From assembly GCA_009746045.1 (NCBI GenBank), contig RPFO01002065.1, forward strand, positions 1 through 64,000: 64,000 nucleotides of DNA. Reading direction: 5' to 3'. This DNA comes from Mesostigma viride. Lineage: Eukaryota > Streptophyta > Mesostigmatophyceae > Mesostigmatales > Mesostigmataceae. A model generated the notes under the pieces. The model had not been told where the DNA came from, did no database searches, and saw nothing but the letters and a program-made list of their open reading frames with translations. Numbering within the stretch: position 1 is the stretch's first letter; each line of letters starts with the position of its first letter. Positions 44,263-64,000 of the stretch are shown one piece after another. Position numbers and translations under genes: made by a program.

Positions 44263-45679
44263 ATGACGAGCAAACGCACAACAACGCAACGCAGCCTGGC
44301 GAATGCGTTAGGCAATGAAAATACGTCTGCAGCTCCGGCTGCAGCTTCGCCATCAGGGCCGGAAGGCAGTGGTGACACTAGTCGCGCACTGGTGGTCGCC
44401 CAGAACCCTCCCGGGCTCTCCTCACCCTCTGCATCGCCTGACCCAAAGCGCAGTCGCCCAGGCGAACCTGGCTGGTCTGAGCGTGATTTTGACGTCGATA
44501 GGCTCTTTACCACCGCCTTTGACGTCAACAGGCCTGCCTTTTTCGACATGCCACCCATCAAGATACTGGAGCTCGTGTTTTACGGGTCACACGCCTCACT
44601 GCTGGCCCTGTGCCAGCAACTCAATTTCCACACCCAGTTTTTCCGCAACGGAGTTGACGGCCGGCATTCCCACCGCGTCTCAGACTCGTCGACCAACCTG
44701 GCCGGCTGGTCTCGCCCCCGCCTTCAGCTCGCAGCTCTCTTTACCCTCACTAAGCGCTCGGCCGAGGACCTTCTGCACCCCGCCCCCATTACCGAATCCA
44801 CCTTCGTCCACCACCTCCACGCCGCCCTCTCACAGCACGTGACGCCCCTCGCTGCAGATGGATGTGGCAGCTGTGGGTCGCACGCTGGCTGCTGAGCTCC
44901 CCACCATCCCCACCGCCACCGCCGCCCTCCTCGCCTCCACCCCCCCCCCCTCCGCCTCCACCGACTCCATCACCACCCAGCTCCGCGACATCGACCAGCG
45001 TCTTAATAAGGACAACGCCATCGCTATCGAGGTTCTGCAGAACACCGCAGGCCTCACCGCCCAGGCGGTGAAGGACATTGCCGCCAAGCCAGCCCCGGCT
45101 GGCCTGGCCGGCGATGCTCCTCCCATCACCACCTGGGCGGACATGCTTAAGCAACACACCACATCCACCACCTCCGCCGTCGCAGCCCAGCTCCAACGGC
45201 AGACGCTTGACCTCCGCGAGGAGGCCGAGCTCGCCAAGCGCAGCCTCAACGTCATTGTCAAGAACCTCAAGATGGAGGAAGGTGAGAATTCCGAGAAGCT
45301 TGCGCGTGCTTTTGAGAGAGAAATCCTTGATCGCATGGGCCTTTTACTGGTGAGATCGAGCTGGTCGCCCACCGCCTTCCCCGCGCGCGGGGTAAGGCAG
45401 CCTGGGCGCCCCCGCTCCTTCTCACCCTTAAGACCCCGGCGGACAAGATTTCTTTTCTCAGACGCCGCAAGCGGCTCGCCGAAGACTCTCTTCACCCTTG
45501 ATGACGACTTGACCCTGGCGCAGCAACAACGGCGACGGGAGCTATGGCCGACCTACCTCCAGCTCCGGCAGACCAAGGCGGGGCAGCCGGTGTACTGGAA
45601 GGGGGCGGCCATCTACGTCGGCCACAAGCCCTGGCAGGCGACCCCCGCGCCCCCAGCGACTCCAGACGCCCCAGCTTAG
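44263..45679 (+). pseudogene. LINE-A ORF1 (L1-type RNA-binding protein), frameshifted
   Basis: The most complete ORF1 here. The first frame (44263-44895) starts MTSKRTTTQRSLANALGN, with a conserved-looking block FDVDRLFTTAFDVNRPAFF. The second (44858-45679) contains DSITTQLRDIDQRLNKDNAI, the RRM-like strand KRSLNVIVKNLKMEEGENS and ARAFEREILDRMG. It ends with TLAQQQRRRELWPTYLQLR and PVYWKGAAIYVGHKPW, the ORF1 C-terminal domain. One frameshift near 44870 and two compensating ones between 45345 and 45490 break it. The product would chaperone LINE RNA. Other copies are at 19.2, 20.8, 59.2, 60.6 (minus) and 60.9-61.3 kb. Confidence 0.75.
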
Positions 45680-46130
45680 GGGAATACAGCAGTAGTAGTG
45701 TAGAATAGAAAGACCGTGGCCATGTACATGTACGCCTCCTAGAGGCACTATCCCAGCTAAGCCACGCGCTTTATTTAATCATGTACATGTGTGCCTATGA
45801 TGAGCCACACTCCAGATGATGCCTAGCTTTATTTAGTTATGTTGTGCCCATGCAGGGAGTAACTCTCTGCTGAGACGCCATGCCCTAGCTTCTTTGTATA
45901 GCTATGCTGATCTTCCCCCCCATGACAGGCTCCCCCTTTGCTGGGCATAGCTTGAAGATCATGGGGATGCAAGTGCCCTGGTGCACCTAGAGCAAGGGTC
46001 CTTTACATCCCCACCCTTGCAGGAAGTAGCTTAGGATGTATGATAGGCCATATGCCCCCTCTCAAGGGCTATGTGCTACATATACTCCCAACGGAGTTAT
46101 GTTACAATTCAATTCAATTCAATTCAACCC
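45680..46130 (+). repeat. LINE-A 3'UTR and (aattc)n tail
   Basis: The reference 3'UTR for this family. It ends with gggctatgtgctacatatac, a ctcccaacggag hairpin, and four aattc units (~46104-46125), followed at once by the TGGA array. Confidence 0.8.
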
Positions 46131-46858
46131 CGATGGATGGATGGATGGATGGATGGATGGATGGATGGATGGATGGATGGATGGATGGATGGATGGATGG
46201 ATGGATGGATGGATGGATGGATGGATGGATGGATGGATGGATGGATGGATGGATGGATGGATGGATGGATGGATGGATGGATGGATGGATGGATGGATGG
46301 ATGGATGGATGGATGGATGGATGGATGGATGGATGGATGGATGGATGGATGGATGGATGGATGGATGGATGGATGGATGGATGGATGGATGGATGGATGG
46401 ATGGATGGATGGATGGATGGATGGATGGATGGATGGATGGATGGATGGATGGATGGATGGATGGATGGATGGATGGATGGATGGATGGATGGATGGATGG
46501 ATGGATGGATGGATGGATGGATGGATGGATGGATGGATGGATGGATGGATGGATGGATGGATGGATGGATGGATGGATGGATGGATGGATGGATGGATGG
46601 ATGGATGGATGGATGGATGGATGGATGGATGGATGGATGGATGGATGGATGGATGGATGGATGGATGGATGGATGGATGGATGGATGGATGGATGGATGG
46701 ATGGATGGATGGATGGATGGATGGATGGATGGATGGATGGATGGATGGATGGATGGATGGATGGATGGATGGATGGATGGATGGATGGATGGATGGATGG
46801 ATGGATGGATGGATGGATGGATGGATGGATGGATGGATGGATGGATGGATGGATGGAT
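46131..46858. repeat. (TGGA)n array, 728 bp, about 182 units
   Basis: A visually uninterrupted tetranucleotide array. Reading frames give MDGW (plus) and HPSI (minus) polymers, which are artefacts. On the right it is followed by cacagtcctaccccgg, similar to the flank of the short array at 38.4 kb. Confidence 0.98.
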
Positions 46859-47230
46859 GCACAGTCCTACCCCGGAGGAGAGCGGTATGGAGATAGAGGA
46901 ACCAGTTCTGGTTCTGCTGGCCACCCATGCACGCGATGTAGTGCGTCCCCGCAGTATCCAGAGCAAGCCCGCAGCTGCCGCAGGACGCGCCCGTCGTGAT
47001 GAGAGGTTGCGGGCAAACAGCTGGTGGCGGAGAGCGATGGCGTAAAGGACCGAAACCAACGTGAACAAAGGGCTCATGGGGAGGGCGCGCAGGAATGCGG
47101 ACCCCGCGCTCCCCTCAAGGGAAACGGAGTGAAGCCAAGCCTTCCCCTGATCGTTCAAGCTCGCATGCTGACCCATCCAGTCGGCACAGTGTAGAATACC
47201 CGCGTAGGTCAAGATTTTGTTGTTTTTCAT
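46859..47230 (-). other. Probable LINE relic (uncertain)
   Basis: The minus frame contains [20 protein letters not shown] and an Arg/Ala-rich stretch. The motif ccggaggagagcggtat is shared with 43.99 kb, beside another LINE fragment. No domain is diagnostic. Confidence 0.35.
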
Positions 47231-47249
47231 GAACGCAGGCCGAGGGGGA

Positions 47250-47995
47250 CTATGCCGAGGTCAACTGCCCTCCTTCAGGCCGCTTCAAGCTGCTCGGCAG
47301 TTGGCTTCCCGACTGCGAGGACGACATGACGACACGGATCGGCATGGCGTGGGCGCACCTCCATGACCACCGCCGCTGGTGGAGCAACCCCGCCCTACCC
47401 CGGATCGTCAAGCGTGACCTCTTCAAGGTCGTCATTCTGATGATCCTGACCTACGGCGCCGAGACCTGCTGGACACTGACGCAGGAGCTGGAGCAACGAC
47501 TCGACGGCGCCGTCACCAAGATGCTGCGCAAGGCCCTTAACATCCCCTTTGGTTTGCACATTAGTAATGAGGATTTTGTACGCTGATTTGCCCTATGTTT
47601 CCCACATTATTAGGCACACGCGCCTGGGCCTAGCCGGGCACCTGGCACGCACAGATCAGGTAGATACATCAGATAGACTAGCTGGCACCAAGCCCGCCCA
47701 GCGTGGGCGATATGTCCTCACCTGGCGTGCCCCCGGCCGCGCGCGGCAGGGCCGCCACCCGTGGACTTTTCGTGATAGACTCGGCATGGACATGTCCTAC
47801 ACTAGACGTGACGGGCTCACACCCGGGCAGCCTCCTGGTTTGTCTGTAATATGGAGGCAGATGGTGCGCAAGGATAGATGGCAAGTAGTGATGAAGGAGA
47901 CCACCCCCAAGCCAGTGGGGGCTCCGCGTGTGACCAAGTATGGCATTCATAGCGATTCGGGCCGCGGTGCCCACACCCCTGTAACTAGGACCTAG
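47250..47995 (+). pseudogene. LINE reverse transcriptase C-terminal fragment
   Basis: Two consecutive frames (47326-47586 and 47549-47995) encode MTTRIGMAWAHLHDHRRWW, LMILTYGAETCWTLTQELEQ, RLDGAVTKMLRKALNI, then HIIRHTRLGLAGHLARTDQ and GRYVLTWRAPGRARQGRHPW. This is the thumb/post-RT region found in many LINEs (YGAE.W.LT, R.G..GH..R). The RT palm is absent (5' truncation). A 20-bp TTAA-type tail occurs at ~48091-48112. Confidence 0.7.
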
Positions 47996-48235
47996 ATATA
48001 GCTTATAATTACACCATCCATTCCATCCCATGTTCGGGACCCTCCCACTGAGGACTTATGCTCACGTGACGCAGTACGTAACGTGTCTATTAATTAATTA
48101 ATTAATTAATGAACGCAGGCAGGGAAGACACTAGGACTGACGACAGTGGACACGCCGGGCGTTCCCCGCCCGGGGCAGGCGACGGTGGACGGCCTGAACG
48201 GGGCAGACGAGGCCGCAAGCCTGTTGGATTTTAAA

Positions 48236-48640
48236 ATATTAAATTAAATTAAATTATAACATGCCTTCGTTGGGAGAACATGTAGCTCATATTCCCTAGC
48301 TGGATGGATGGAGGTGGGCAGAGCCGCGAAACCGAACTAATCTAACTCTAAGCTAACTAATAATCTAATCTAGAAAACCCTTACCTATTCTACTCAGCAC
48401 AGCGCCCCTTCGGCTTGCGGGGAGGGGGCTTGCCCACAGGGGGCCTGCTGGATCCCGTGGTAAGAATCCTGCACAGGCTGCACACAGGGGAAGGGGGATG
48501 GGGTGACCAAGTCGGGAATGGCGCTAACGGCGTTGGGGACCAACCGGCGGATCTCCGCCCAGGCCTGAGCAACTGAGCCAAGGCGGCGGGGGCGAGGCGG
48601 TCGGCGCGGGTGAGCCCACACTAGGTATATGTAACTGAGG
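48236..48640 (-). mobile_element. LINE-A copy, antisense, 5'-truncated
   Basis: The left end is the tail attaaattaaattataaca and ccttcgttgggag. The coding end is diverged (pro/arg-rich, frame open to about 48621). No clear target duplication was found. Confidence 0.7.
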
Positions 48641-48668
48641 TCATTCCCATGTGCGAACCTTGGTCGAC

Positions 48669-48722
48669 GGGGGGGGGGGGGGGGGGCGGGAGGGGGCGGG
48701 GGGGGGGGGGGGGGGGGGGGGG
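48669..48722. repeat. Poly-G tract
   Basis: About 50 bases almost entirely G with single C/A interruptions. Length in the assembly may be unreliable. Confidence 0.95.
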
Positions 48723-49483
48723 TATCTATCGGGCGTTATCTCCGGGACTGTCGCAAATATGCTGTTAGTACAGTTTCGTATTTACGTTGGCATTTAAAAT
48801 TTTGAGCACGAACAATGAACATCGCTTGAACAGCAGTGGCAAGCTGTTATTAACGGGTTGATCCTGGATTGAGGACAATGTAGCATGCCTGCGAGAAAAA
48901 TGGCATTCGCGCAGATGCCTCTCCCTTCACACAACGTAAAAAAAAGTTTCCTCTGTGAAGCTTAGAAATACTAGCTTAGCTTATCATGCCTACTGCGAAA
49001 TAGATTGGTCTACTGTGTATGTGAAAAGCCTACACGATTCCCATGCTCCCTCTAGTTTATTTTGCGAAGCCACCCGAAAGACTGCGTAGTTGGTGCTGTG
49101 CTCTGAAGCAGTCGCCATTGTAACCTCTGGATAACATAAGGACTTTTCAACCAAGGTTCTCGCATATCTGTTTTCGAGACGGACAAGGAAAGGACGTTTT
49201 CTTATGGCCGGCTTTTGGTATTAACAAAGGCCACCTTATTTTTGTGGACTTACGCTTTTCCGAGGGATTTCTTCCGAAATATATGAAATTGGCGATAGGG
49301 AAGCTCAACTGGACTACGTTTTGACAGCTTCGTATCTAATGGAAGTACCAAGGTGTCATCGCTTTTAACGGCCGTTGCATTCCGGTATTTATACTAGGAA
49401 TTTTGTTAGCGGTGACCAATTAACGCCATGGACGGGGCAGCCGGAGTTTTAACGACAACCCGTTACCGAAGTAGGTCTTCCTG
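48723..49483. other. No gene seen; presumed 5' region of the next gene
   Basis: No repeat, RNA gene or convincing frame. It may contain the promoter of the plus-strand membrane-protein gene. Confidence 0.35.
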
Positions 49484-50032
49484 TTGCCATGCGCGATGCC
49501 ATGCCTCGTTTTCTTTTCAGTAGACCTCTTACATAGCAATATCTTTTCGTTCCCTCGTATTAGTTGTACACTCCCTCGTCTTAGAAACTCCACACCGGGC
49601 CATGTCACAGCAGGGGTCCTATCACAATTTTTTTTACCTCCTGCGCTGACACCGACAGAGCGTGCATGCGTGTGTGCATGCGCATGTGTGTTCGTGCTTG
49701 CGTTATCCTTGGCAGTTCTTGATGTTTACGCGTCAAGGGAGGGTTACCGCCGGCTGAAGACGTTGTATTGCTCCATCCTGGTCTGCTTCTTTGTGGCTGT
49801 TATGGCAGCACTGTATCCTTTGAATCAGCTTGCTGCAATTTGTTTAAATGAAGCATCTTATGAGCTGACACGGAACCAGAAAACAAAAGAATTGCATGAT
49901 GCGCAAGTTATGCTCTTTAATATGATCTGCCTCCATGGGTTCCCTTCAGCTGTTAGCACCTCAAGCTACGAATTCCGCCCCCCCGCTTCCCTAGAAGCTC
50001 AACTGCGTAGTGTTCGCAGACTTAATTGCTGA
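49484..50032 (+). CDS. Candidate first exon of the membrane-protein gene
   Basis: An open frame of 182 codons. The part from about 49709 (after acceptor-like ccttggcag) reads LDVYASREGYRRLKTLY followed by a hydrophobic segment (SILVCFFVAVMAALYPL), a likely membrane helix. A second hydrophobic run precedes it in frame (VFVLALSLAVLDV). The tail past ~49840 may be intronic. Boundaries and membership in the downstream gene are inferred only from strand and spacing. Confidence 0.35.
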   Translation: MPCAMPCLVFFSVDLLHSNIFSFPRISCTLPRLRNSTPGHVTAGVLSQFFLPPALTPTERACVCACACVFVLALSLAVLDVYASREGYRRLKTLYCSILVCFFVAVMAALYPLNQLAAICLNEASYELTRNQKTKELHDAQVMLFNMICLHGFPSAVSTSSYEFRPPASLEAQLRSVRRLNC

Positions 50033-50629
50033 CTGAGTTGTGTCACACAGCATACCACCTCAGCCGCCCGCTGCACCACGTCCACTTGTGCAGGTGACCA
50101 GACAACCAGGGGTAAGATGCCTTAACTCAATCAGGCCGTGGTGTTCCATCCATCCCGGGTGTTCGATATAGTAGAGGAAATCCAGGCGCTCACCAGTAAC
50201 CCACGCTGTGCATGAAGCTGAGGAGCCATTTGCGACGGCCCCCAGCAGACCTCCCAATGGAGGCACACACAAGTAATTAATTTTCACCTGACAGCTAGGA
50301 TCAGTCTTGCTGTCCAACTTTTCCGTCCCACCCCTTCCGTTTTCTCAGAAACCTCACCGTGGCCTAATGCGTCCCTCTTGCCCAGCCATTTCTCTTCTCT
50401 TAACGTCAAAGTGTGCACGCCGTTCACCAAGTTCTTCTCTTGCAAGTTGGGATCCTCGGGAAAGCACATCCCAAACACTTCTGTAGTGGTTGCCTTTACG
50501 GAACCCCGGTCTGGATAAAAGATGTCCTTGACTCGCCCGCGCGCCACTCTCCACCCAACCTCCTGTACGCCACCACCCTGGTATCCCAACCTCCTGTTAC
50601 CCCAACCTCTTGCTATCCTTGCGCACGCC

Positions 50630-57788
<7,159 letters not shown>

Positions 57789-58300
57789 CGAGGCCATGGC
57801 TTTGGGAAGCAGACGGGGCCACCAGGGACATGAGCGAGATTCAAGGGCATTCTGAAGAGATATACCGGACAGAAATTTCTGAAGATCTGATTTGACAAGG
57901 CCTAGTTCTGCCCTAGCAGCATGTCATGTGTTATGGGCGTACAGGCAGCTGCCACAATATCTGCTTTGCCTGCGCTGCCTGCAATTGTCGTTTGGATGCA
58001 AGTTTGTCCGGCCAGATGTCATCGCATTGCCCAACAGATCCAGGCTACATACCATGCATTCCGGCCGCTTCTGGACTCGTGTGCCAAACCAATATGCATC
58101 TGTAGTGGTACAATGGTGTGGTGGACGCTGGCAAAAGTGATCTCATGCCGCCCTTTTGGGCGGGGCTGGGAAAGAATCAAGAGCATGTGCCCAACAATGC
58201 CTTTGGATGCTGTTTTATTCAAACGGGCGACTGTGGATGGCAACCACATCGGCCGCTGTACATTTTAAATTATGATAATTCACCTGTATTTAGTTTGATT
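57789..58300. other. 3' flank of the membrane-protein gene, no other gene seen
   Basis: No coding frame or repeat recognised. An aataaatt at ~58305 lies at the start of the adjoining LINE tail. Confidence 0.35.
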
Positions 58301-59105
58301 CAAAATAAATTAAATTAATTTATAACATGACTCCATTGGGAGATCATGTAGCACGCATTCCGTTGCTGGTGGATGGGGTTGAGCGAAGCCGCGAAACCTA
58401 ACTAAGCCAACGCTAAACTAATCTGTAGACAAGAATCCTAGCTACTCTACTCATGCAGCAAAGTGCCCCTTCCTCCTGGGGGGGGAGGCTTGCCCAAAGG
58501 GGTTGGCGTCATGCATGGGCCTGGACAATGGTCTGCCACCTCTTCTTGTCCTGCATAGCATTCCAAGGCCCAAGCAAGAGATCTAGGAAGGAAATGCAGT
58601 GTTCAAACTGGGCTGGGGCCATTAGGTCAACCAGCGACTGATCTGTGTAGTTCATGGCCCAGGTCTATATACCAACCCGTCTGGGTTTGTTCTTGGGGCC
58701 AGGTCAGGATATGCATGCACCCTGGCTGGCCAAGCCGCTAGCCGGGGGCCGGCCAGACCGGGGGCGGGGTCTACCTGACTGGTTCGAGCAAGATGTCCTA
58801 CAAATGCTATCCTACGCTGTATAATCACATCCGTAATACGAGGCATATACCCTTATACAAAGACTCTTACGTCCTATGAGTGGAAAATCCTACGTTCAGG
58901 ACCTGTCGGAGCATCCTGTAAACCATGCCGTTCAGCCGGGTGACCAGCTTGTCCGTGAGTGTCCAGGCCGCGGCGCCGTAGGTGAGCACCGTGAGGACCA
59001 GGACCGCGCTTGCCGGGTCCTCGCCCAAGTCCTTCGAGTGGGCCAGTAGGGTTTGAGCGAACGGAGCCTGGCCCAGGCCAGGCCGATGCGGGCGGCCGGT
59101 CCACA
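58300..59105 (-). mobile_element. LINE-A copy, antisense, with post-RT region
   Basis: The left end is an aattaaatt tail and ctccattgggag. The minus strand encodes, 5' to 3', VLTVLTYGAAAWTLTDKLVT, RLNGMVYRMLRQVLNV, then IAFVGHLARTSQVDPAPG and finally MAPAQFEHCISF and NAMQDKKRWQTIVQAH with a diverged ending. It is the longest pol C-terminus of this family here, with internal stops and frameshifts. Confidence 0.75.
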
Positions 59106-59159
59106 TCGTCGGCGGCCGGTGTCAGGGAGCATGCTCCCCAGCATGCATATATGCATGCA

Positions 59160-59985
59160 GTTTGAAGCGATCATGGAACGGGACCTCCATCCCGTCGATC
59201 TACGGAGCAGCACGTGGCCCCCCTCGCCGCAGATGTGGCAGCCACATAGTGTGGGAGGCACGCTGACTGCCGAGCTTCCCCTCCTCTCCTCGATCCACCA
59301 TACATGTACAACGTACCGCCAGCCGCTCCATGCTCCTCGCCGCCACCGGTCGGTGCCTGGCACCGCCACCACGTACCGACGCCATCACCGCGGCCCAGCT
59401 CGATCAGTCCTCAAGCTCGACAAGCGGCTCGATGGGACCACGTGTGGCCATCGCCATCGAGTGCCTGCAAAACACCGCGGGCCTCGATCATCGCCCATGC
59501 AGGCGGTGAAGGGCAATGGACATTGCTGCCGGCCCGGCCGGGCCAGCCCCTGTGCTGGCCCAGGCTACTATGATGCACCTCCCACCCACACAGGCGCCAT
59601 GCTACAAAACCATGCCACCTCAGTCCACCGGCGGCCTCCGCCCGTTGCTGCAAACGCTCGACCTGAGTCCGCGCTCAAGAGGCCTTGAGCTCAACAAGCC
59701 GGTCAAGCGCAGCCACAACGTCATCGTCAGGCACTTCGACTGCAGCTGCCCTGCAGCTGCATGCCTGAGGTGAGAACTCCGAGTCCCTTGCCGAGGCGTT
59801 TGAGAACTGAGCATGTCCTTGGGCCCCATCATTGGCCTCACTGGTGAGGTCCGGCTGCCGCCGGGAGGTTCTCCGCCTTTCCCGCTCGCAGGGCAAGGCT
59901 GGACCGCGGCGCCCCCGCTGCTCCTCCGACTCTGACCTTTGAGTACCGATCGATGGCGGACAAGCTGCTGTTTATTTTAAGCGTC
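59160..59985 (+). pseudogene. LINE-A ORF1, heavily decayed
   Basis: Collinear with 44860-45490: gaggcacgctgactgccgag, then caaaacaccgcgggcctcga, ggcggtgaagg, agccacaacgtcatcgtca and ggtgaggtccgg, all with many indels and no continuous frame. Confidence 0.7.
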
Positions 59986-59999
59986 ACAAGCGGCTCGAT

Positions 60000-60540
60000 C
60001 GTGGGGATCGACCTCCGGCTACACACTGCATTATTACTACGTGTGCCTTAAACACGTGCATATTGTTGGGGAGGGCACGGAGCACCTATGTAAGTGCTTT
60101 TAATCCCTGAAGAGTACGTGTGCACAACGGGTAGGGGGCAGAGACTTCCCCCCAGTTCCCTCGCGCCACAGGCATGCTACAACAACTTAGGTGCTCTTGA
60201 AATATCAGACTCTAACTAAAAACGATCGATCCGGGGCCCATCCCCTGTGGGCGCAATACGTCCCGTGTGAGTGCATTGCATTGCGATGGAGACGCCGCCG
60301 GTGAGCAAACAAGCCGGTGCTAAGCGAAGCGCATATAGCTATAGGCTCAGGCTGATGATATGTCTGTTGGCTATACGGCTGGTTAGGCTATATGCATGGC
60401 CTATACTTTCTATACCCTGGCAGCTGCATTGGCATTGCGCTAGACTATGGGATGGCGAATCATGTCAAGGCAACTTGCGTCACCCGAGCACTGGTGCCTA
60501 TAAATGGCTATTATCTAGCCCGTAGGGCGGGCCGAGCTAA
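60000..60540. other. No gene; LINE-B 3'UTR-like scrap
   Basis: Around 60060-60170 there are matches in reverse order to the LINE-B 3'UTR (gcacggagcacc, agtgcttttaatccctg, gggggcagagac). The rest is unrecognised. Confidence 0.4.
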
Positions 60541-60735
60541 TCGGCACAGCTGGTTGTTGACGATCAGGGGCCGGGCCGGCGCCCCGCCCCGCCAGAACAC
60601 CTTGGGCTTGATCTTGGGGTCTCAGTTGCTTGTGGTGGAGGTACTCCGGCCACTGGTCACGTCGCTAGCGCTGCTGTTGAGCGAGGGTCAGGTCGTCGTC
60701 CAGCATCCAGGAGAGGTCGTGCAGCTTCTTGCGGC
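60541..60735 (-). pseudogene. LINE-A ORF1 C-terminal scrap, antisense
   Basis: The reverse complement reads LDDDLTLAQQQR at about 60690-60650, and continues in the ORF1 pattern with stops. Confidence 0.6.
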
Positions 60736-60864
60736 ATGCACGAGAGGGGCCGGGCAGCCGCTTATCTTCAATGGAACGGAAGGTAACGGCAGGAGTCCTG
60801 GTGGGGGTGCCGCCTTGCATGTCCCGTCAAATTAGTGGGACACGTTGCGCATCATGGCATGGAC

Positions 60865-61866
60865 GACCACTTGACCCTGGCGCAGCAACAAGAGCGACGG
60901 GAGCTATATGGCCGATCGACCTACTAGTTACCTCCATGCAGCTCCGGCAGACACTGAGCAGGGAAGAAGCCGGTATATGTATTATAATAATATAATTACT
61001 TACATGCAGCAGAGTGAAATCACTCAAACCAAAGCAAACGCCCAGCTATAAACCTCTATACAGAGCCATGTCAAATCTCTATACTACGATAAGACCAATG
61101 GAAACTCCTAACGGGAGGAACCTAATAGCCCTGCTGCACCGCAAAATCAGCCCGCGTACGGCGGAGCATGATGTCAGCCATGGCCCGAGTCAGCGCCACC
61201 GACAAGCGCTGACGCCAATATGACGTCCGGTATATGTATACTAGCTAGGGAGGGGGGCGGTCATCTACGTCCACCACAAGCCCTGGCAGGCGACCCCTAC
61301 CGCCCCAGCTAGCAACCCCAGCCAGCATCCCCAGCCAAGAGGAATACAGAATTAGTGTAGAATAGAATTAAGCTGACGTGGCCCAACCCAAGCCGGCCCA
61401 TGTGCATGTATCAAGGAGACCCGAGACAACCAGCGCACTGCCAGAAATCGGGAGAATCCGGACCATGTATGCCTATGATGGGATCTGACACGGCAGATGA
61501 TGTATTAATGAATAGCCAGCATGCCGTCAGTTGGCCATGCTTTGCCCGGCATGCATGCAGAGAGTCACTCGATCTCTGCTGAGACGCCATAACATAGCCA
61601 TATAATAATCATCTTCCAGACTTCCACGGTCCCATGCCAGGCCTCTTTAGGTATGATACATATCATGGTACGTGGTTATCATTGTCAATGAATACATATC
61701 ATGGTGGTGCAGCTGCACCATGTACGCGTACTGGATTATGGTGCATGGCAGTTTACATCCCCCATGCACCTCAGTGCAGGTTGTAGCTCAGAACGAGCCA
61801 TATATGCCCCTTCTCAGGGTCCGATATGTGTTACATATGCTCCCCACGGAGATATGTTCTTAATTA
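60865..61866 (+). mobile_element. LINE-A ORF1 end and 3'UTR relic, interrupted
   Basis: ORF1 end at 60865-60982 (cacttgaccctggcgcagca) resumes at 61227-61320 (tcatctacgtccaccacaag) after a 244-bp insertion. The 3'UTR follows, including a fragment of repeat R at 61409-61470. It ends ccccacggagatatg and (ttaa)n at ~61860. Confidence 0.7.
60983..61226 (-). mobile_element. Short 5'-truncated LINE insertion, 13-bp target duplication
   Basis: Flanked by ccggtatatgtat at 60970-60982 and 61227-61239. The minus strand ends a pol-like frame (WRQRLSVALTRAMADIML, then RRTRADFAVQQGY, stop) and then about 120 bp of 3'UTR with an AT-rich end at the left. It resembles the fragment near 43.5 kb, so it is a separate LINE family. 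Confidence 0.8.
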
Positions 61867-61899
61867 ATTAATTGATAAGTAAGTAATATTAAGTAAGTA

Positions 61900-62505
61900 G
61901 GTGAACTGATGCACTGAAGGCCATCCATGCCACGTACGGAGTACCCTATGAGGTACTTTTCCACGCGGATACCTCACCCATACCTCCGCCATAAGCAGGA
62001 CCCCCAGAAGCCCAAGGTGTACTGGAGGGGCGGGGACCTGATGATCAACCACAAGATGTGGACGCCCCCAGCGGGCTAGAATAGCAATAGCCCTAGCTTG
62101 TAACCATTGGCGTCACTGCCGCTAAGGCAGCCATGCCTAGATGTCGCCTAGCTGTGCCAACACACCTAGTCACGTGCCGCCAACGCACGGTACACAACCA
62201 GCCATAGCCTTAGCCTAGTCCTAGTACAGCCATGCTACGCCCTGGCTATGTTCAGATTACTTGCCCACGCTCCTTGCTATGATATGCTCACATGGGTCTT
62301 ATTGCACCCACAGTTTGCCGGATCGTTAGCCTGTCCTTTTAGCTAGCCGCGCCCGATTGCAGCTGTGGCATGCCGGCTCTGGCATGAAGGAGACTGGGGG
62401 TCTCTGCCCTTTCTCCTGTAGTGCACACACAGGGATTAAAAGCACTTCGGTGCTCCGTGACTCCCCAACGGGAGCACGAGTTTAATTAATTAATTAATTA
62501 ATACC
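61900..62505 (+). mobile_element. LINE-B 3' end
   Basis: The last ORF1 codons (~61985-62080) read HKQDPQKPKVYWRGGDLMI then NHKMWTPPAG and stop, equivalent to PVYWKGAAIYVGHKPW in LINE-A. The 3'UTR ends ggtgctccgtgactccccaa, then cgggagcacgag and a TTAA-type tail at 62483-62502. Confidence 0.75.
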
Positions 62506-62592
62506 TCACCCGCGAGGGCAAGTGGCGCGACTCACTCGCCCACGTCTGGATTAATAGATAGAATAGATATAGGTAAGATTGTGTGAACCCAT

Positions 62593-64000
<1,408 letters not shown>

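Noticed and set aside
46036-47230. Long MDGW/HPSI ORFs over the TGGA array
   Set aside because: A stop-free tetranucleotide gives open frames on both strands.

Overview
The window is nuclear DNA of a eukaryote with spliced genes and a very repeat-rich genome. Two spliced host genes are visible, and most of the rest is transposable elements, satellites and microsatellites. Host coding exons are GC-rich while several spacers are AT-rich. An N-terminal GIY-YIG Penelope element (a type reported from green algae and other protists) and the copia-like gag suggest an alga or other protist. The lineage cannot be fixed from sequence alone. No rRNA, tRNA, CRISPR array or prokaryote-style operon was seen.

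Layout. 1-4.3 kb: minus-strand Ty3/gypsy-like gag and integrase remains, cut by the left edge. 4.8-8.65 kb: a ~70-bp satellite with higher-order duplications, then a ~30-bp minisatellite to 9.4 kb. 11.7-15.05 kb: a ~229-bp tandem repeat with palindromic GCCGGC motifs, interrupted by a complete 2.77-kb LTR element (identical-looking 744-bp LTRs, 5-bp target duplication) that encodes only gag. 15.1-18.5 kb: a multi-exon DDE-type transposase gene. 19.2-21.6 kb: a LINE with two antisense LINE copies nested inside it. 22.55-28.4 kb (minus): a seven-exon WDR26/GID7 homologue (LisH-CTLH-WD40). 29-38 kb: mostly no recognisable genes. 39.0-42.7 kb (minus): a decayed Penelope-like element with GIY-YIG upstream of the reverse transcriptase. 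43.6-48.7 kb: LINE ORF1, LINE pol fragments and a 728-bp TGGA array. 49.5-57.8 kb: a multi-exon gene for an unrecognised membrane protein. 58.3-62.5 kb: LINE relics. 62.6-64 kb: compound tetranucleotide arrays.

The most unusual pattern is at exon-intron boundaries. In both host genes and the transposase gene, several introns begin with tandem copies of a unit made of the last bases of the exon plus the 5' splice donor. Copy number runs from two to about twenty, so potential donors are multiplied. The other strong items are the permuted Penelope element, the gag-only LTR element, and a palindromic motif shared between the 229-bp repeat and a transposase intron.
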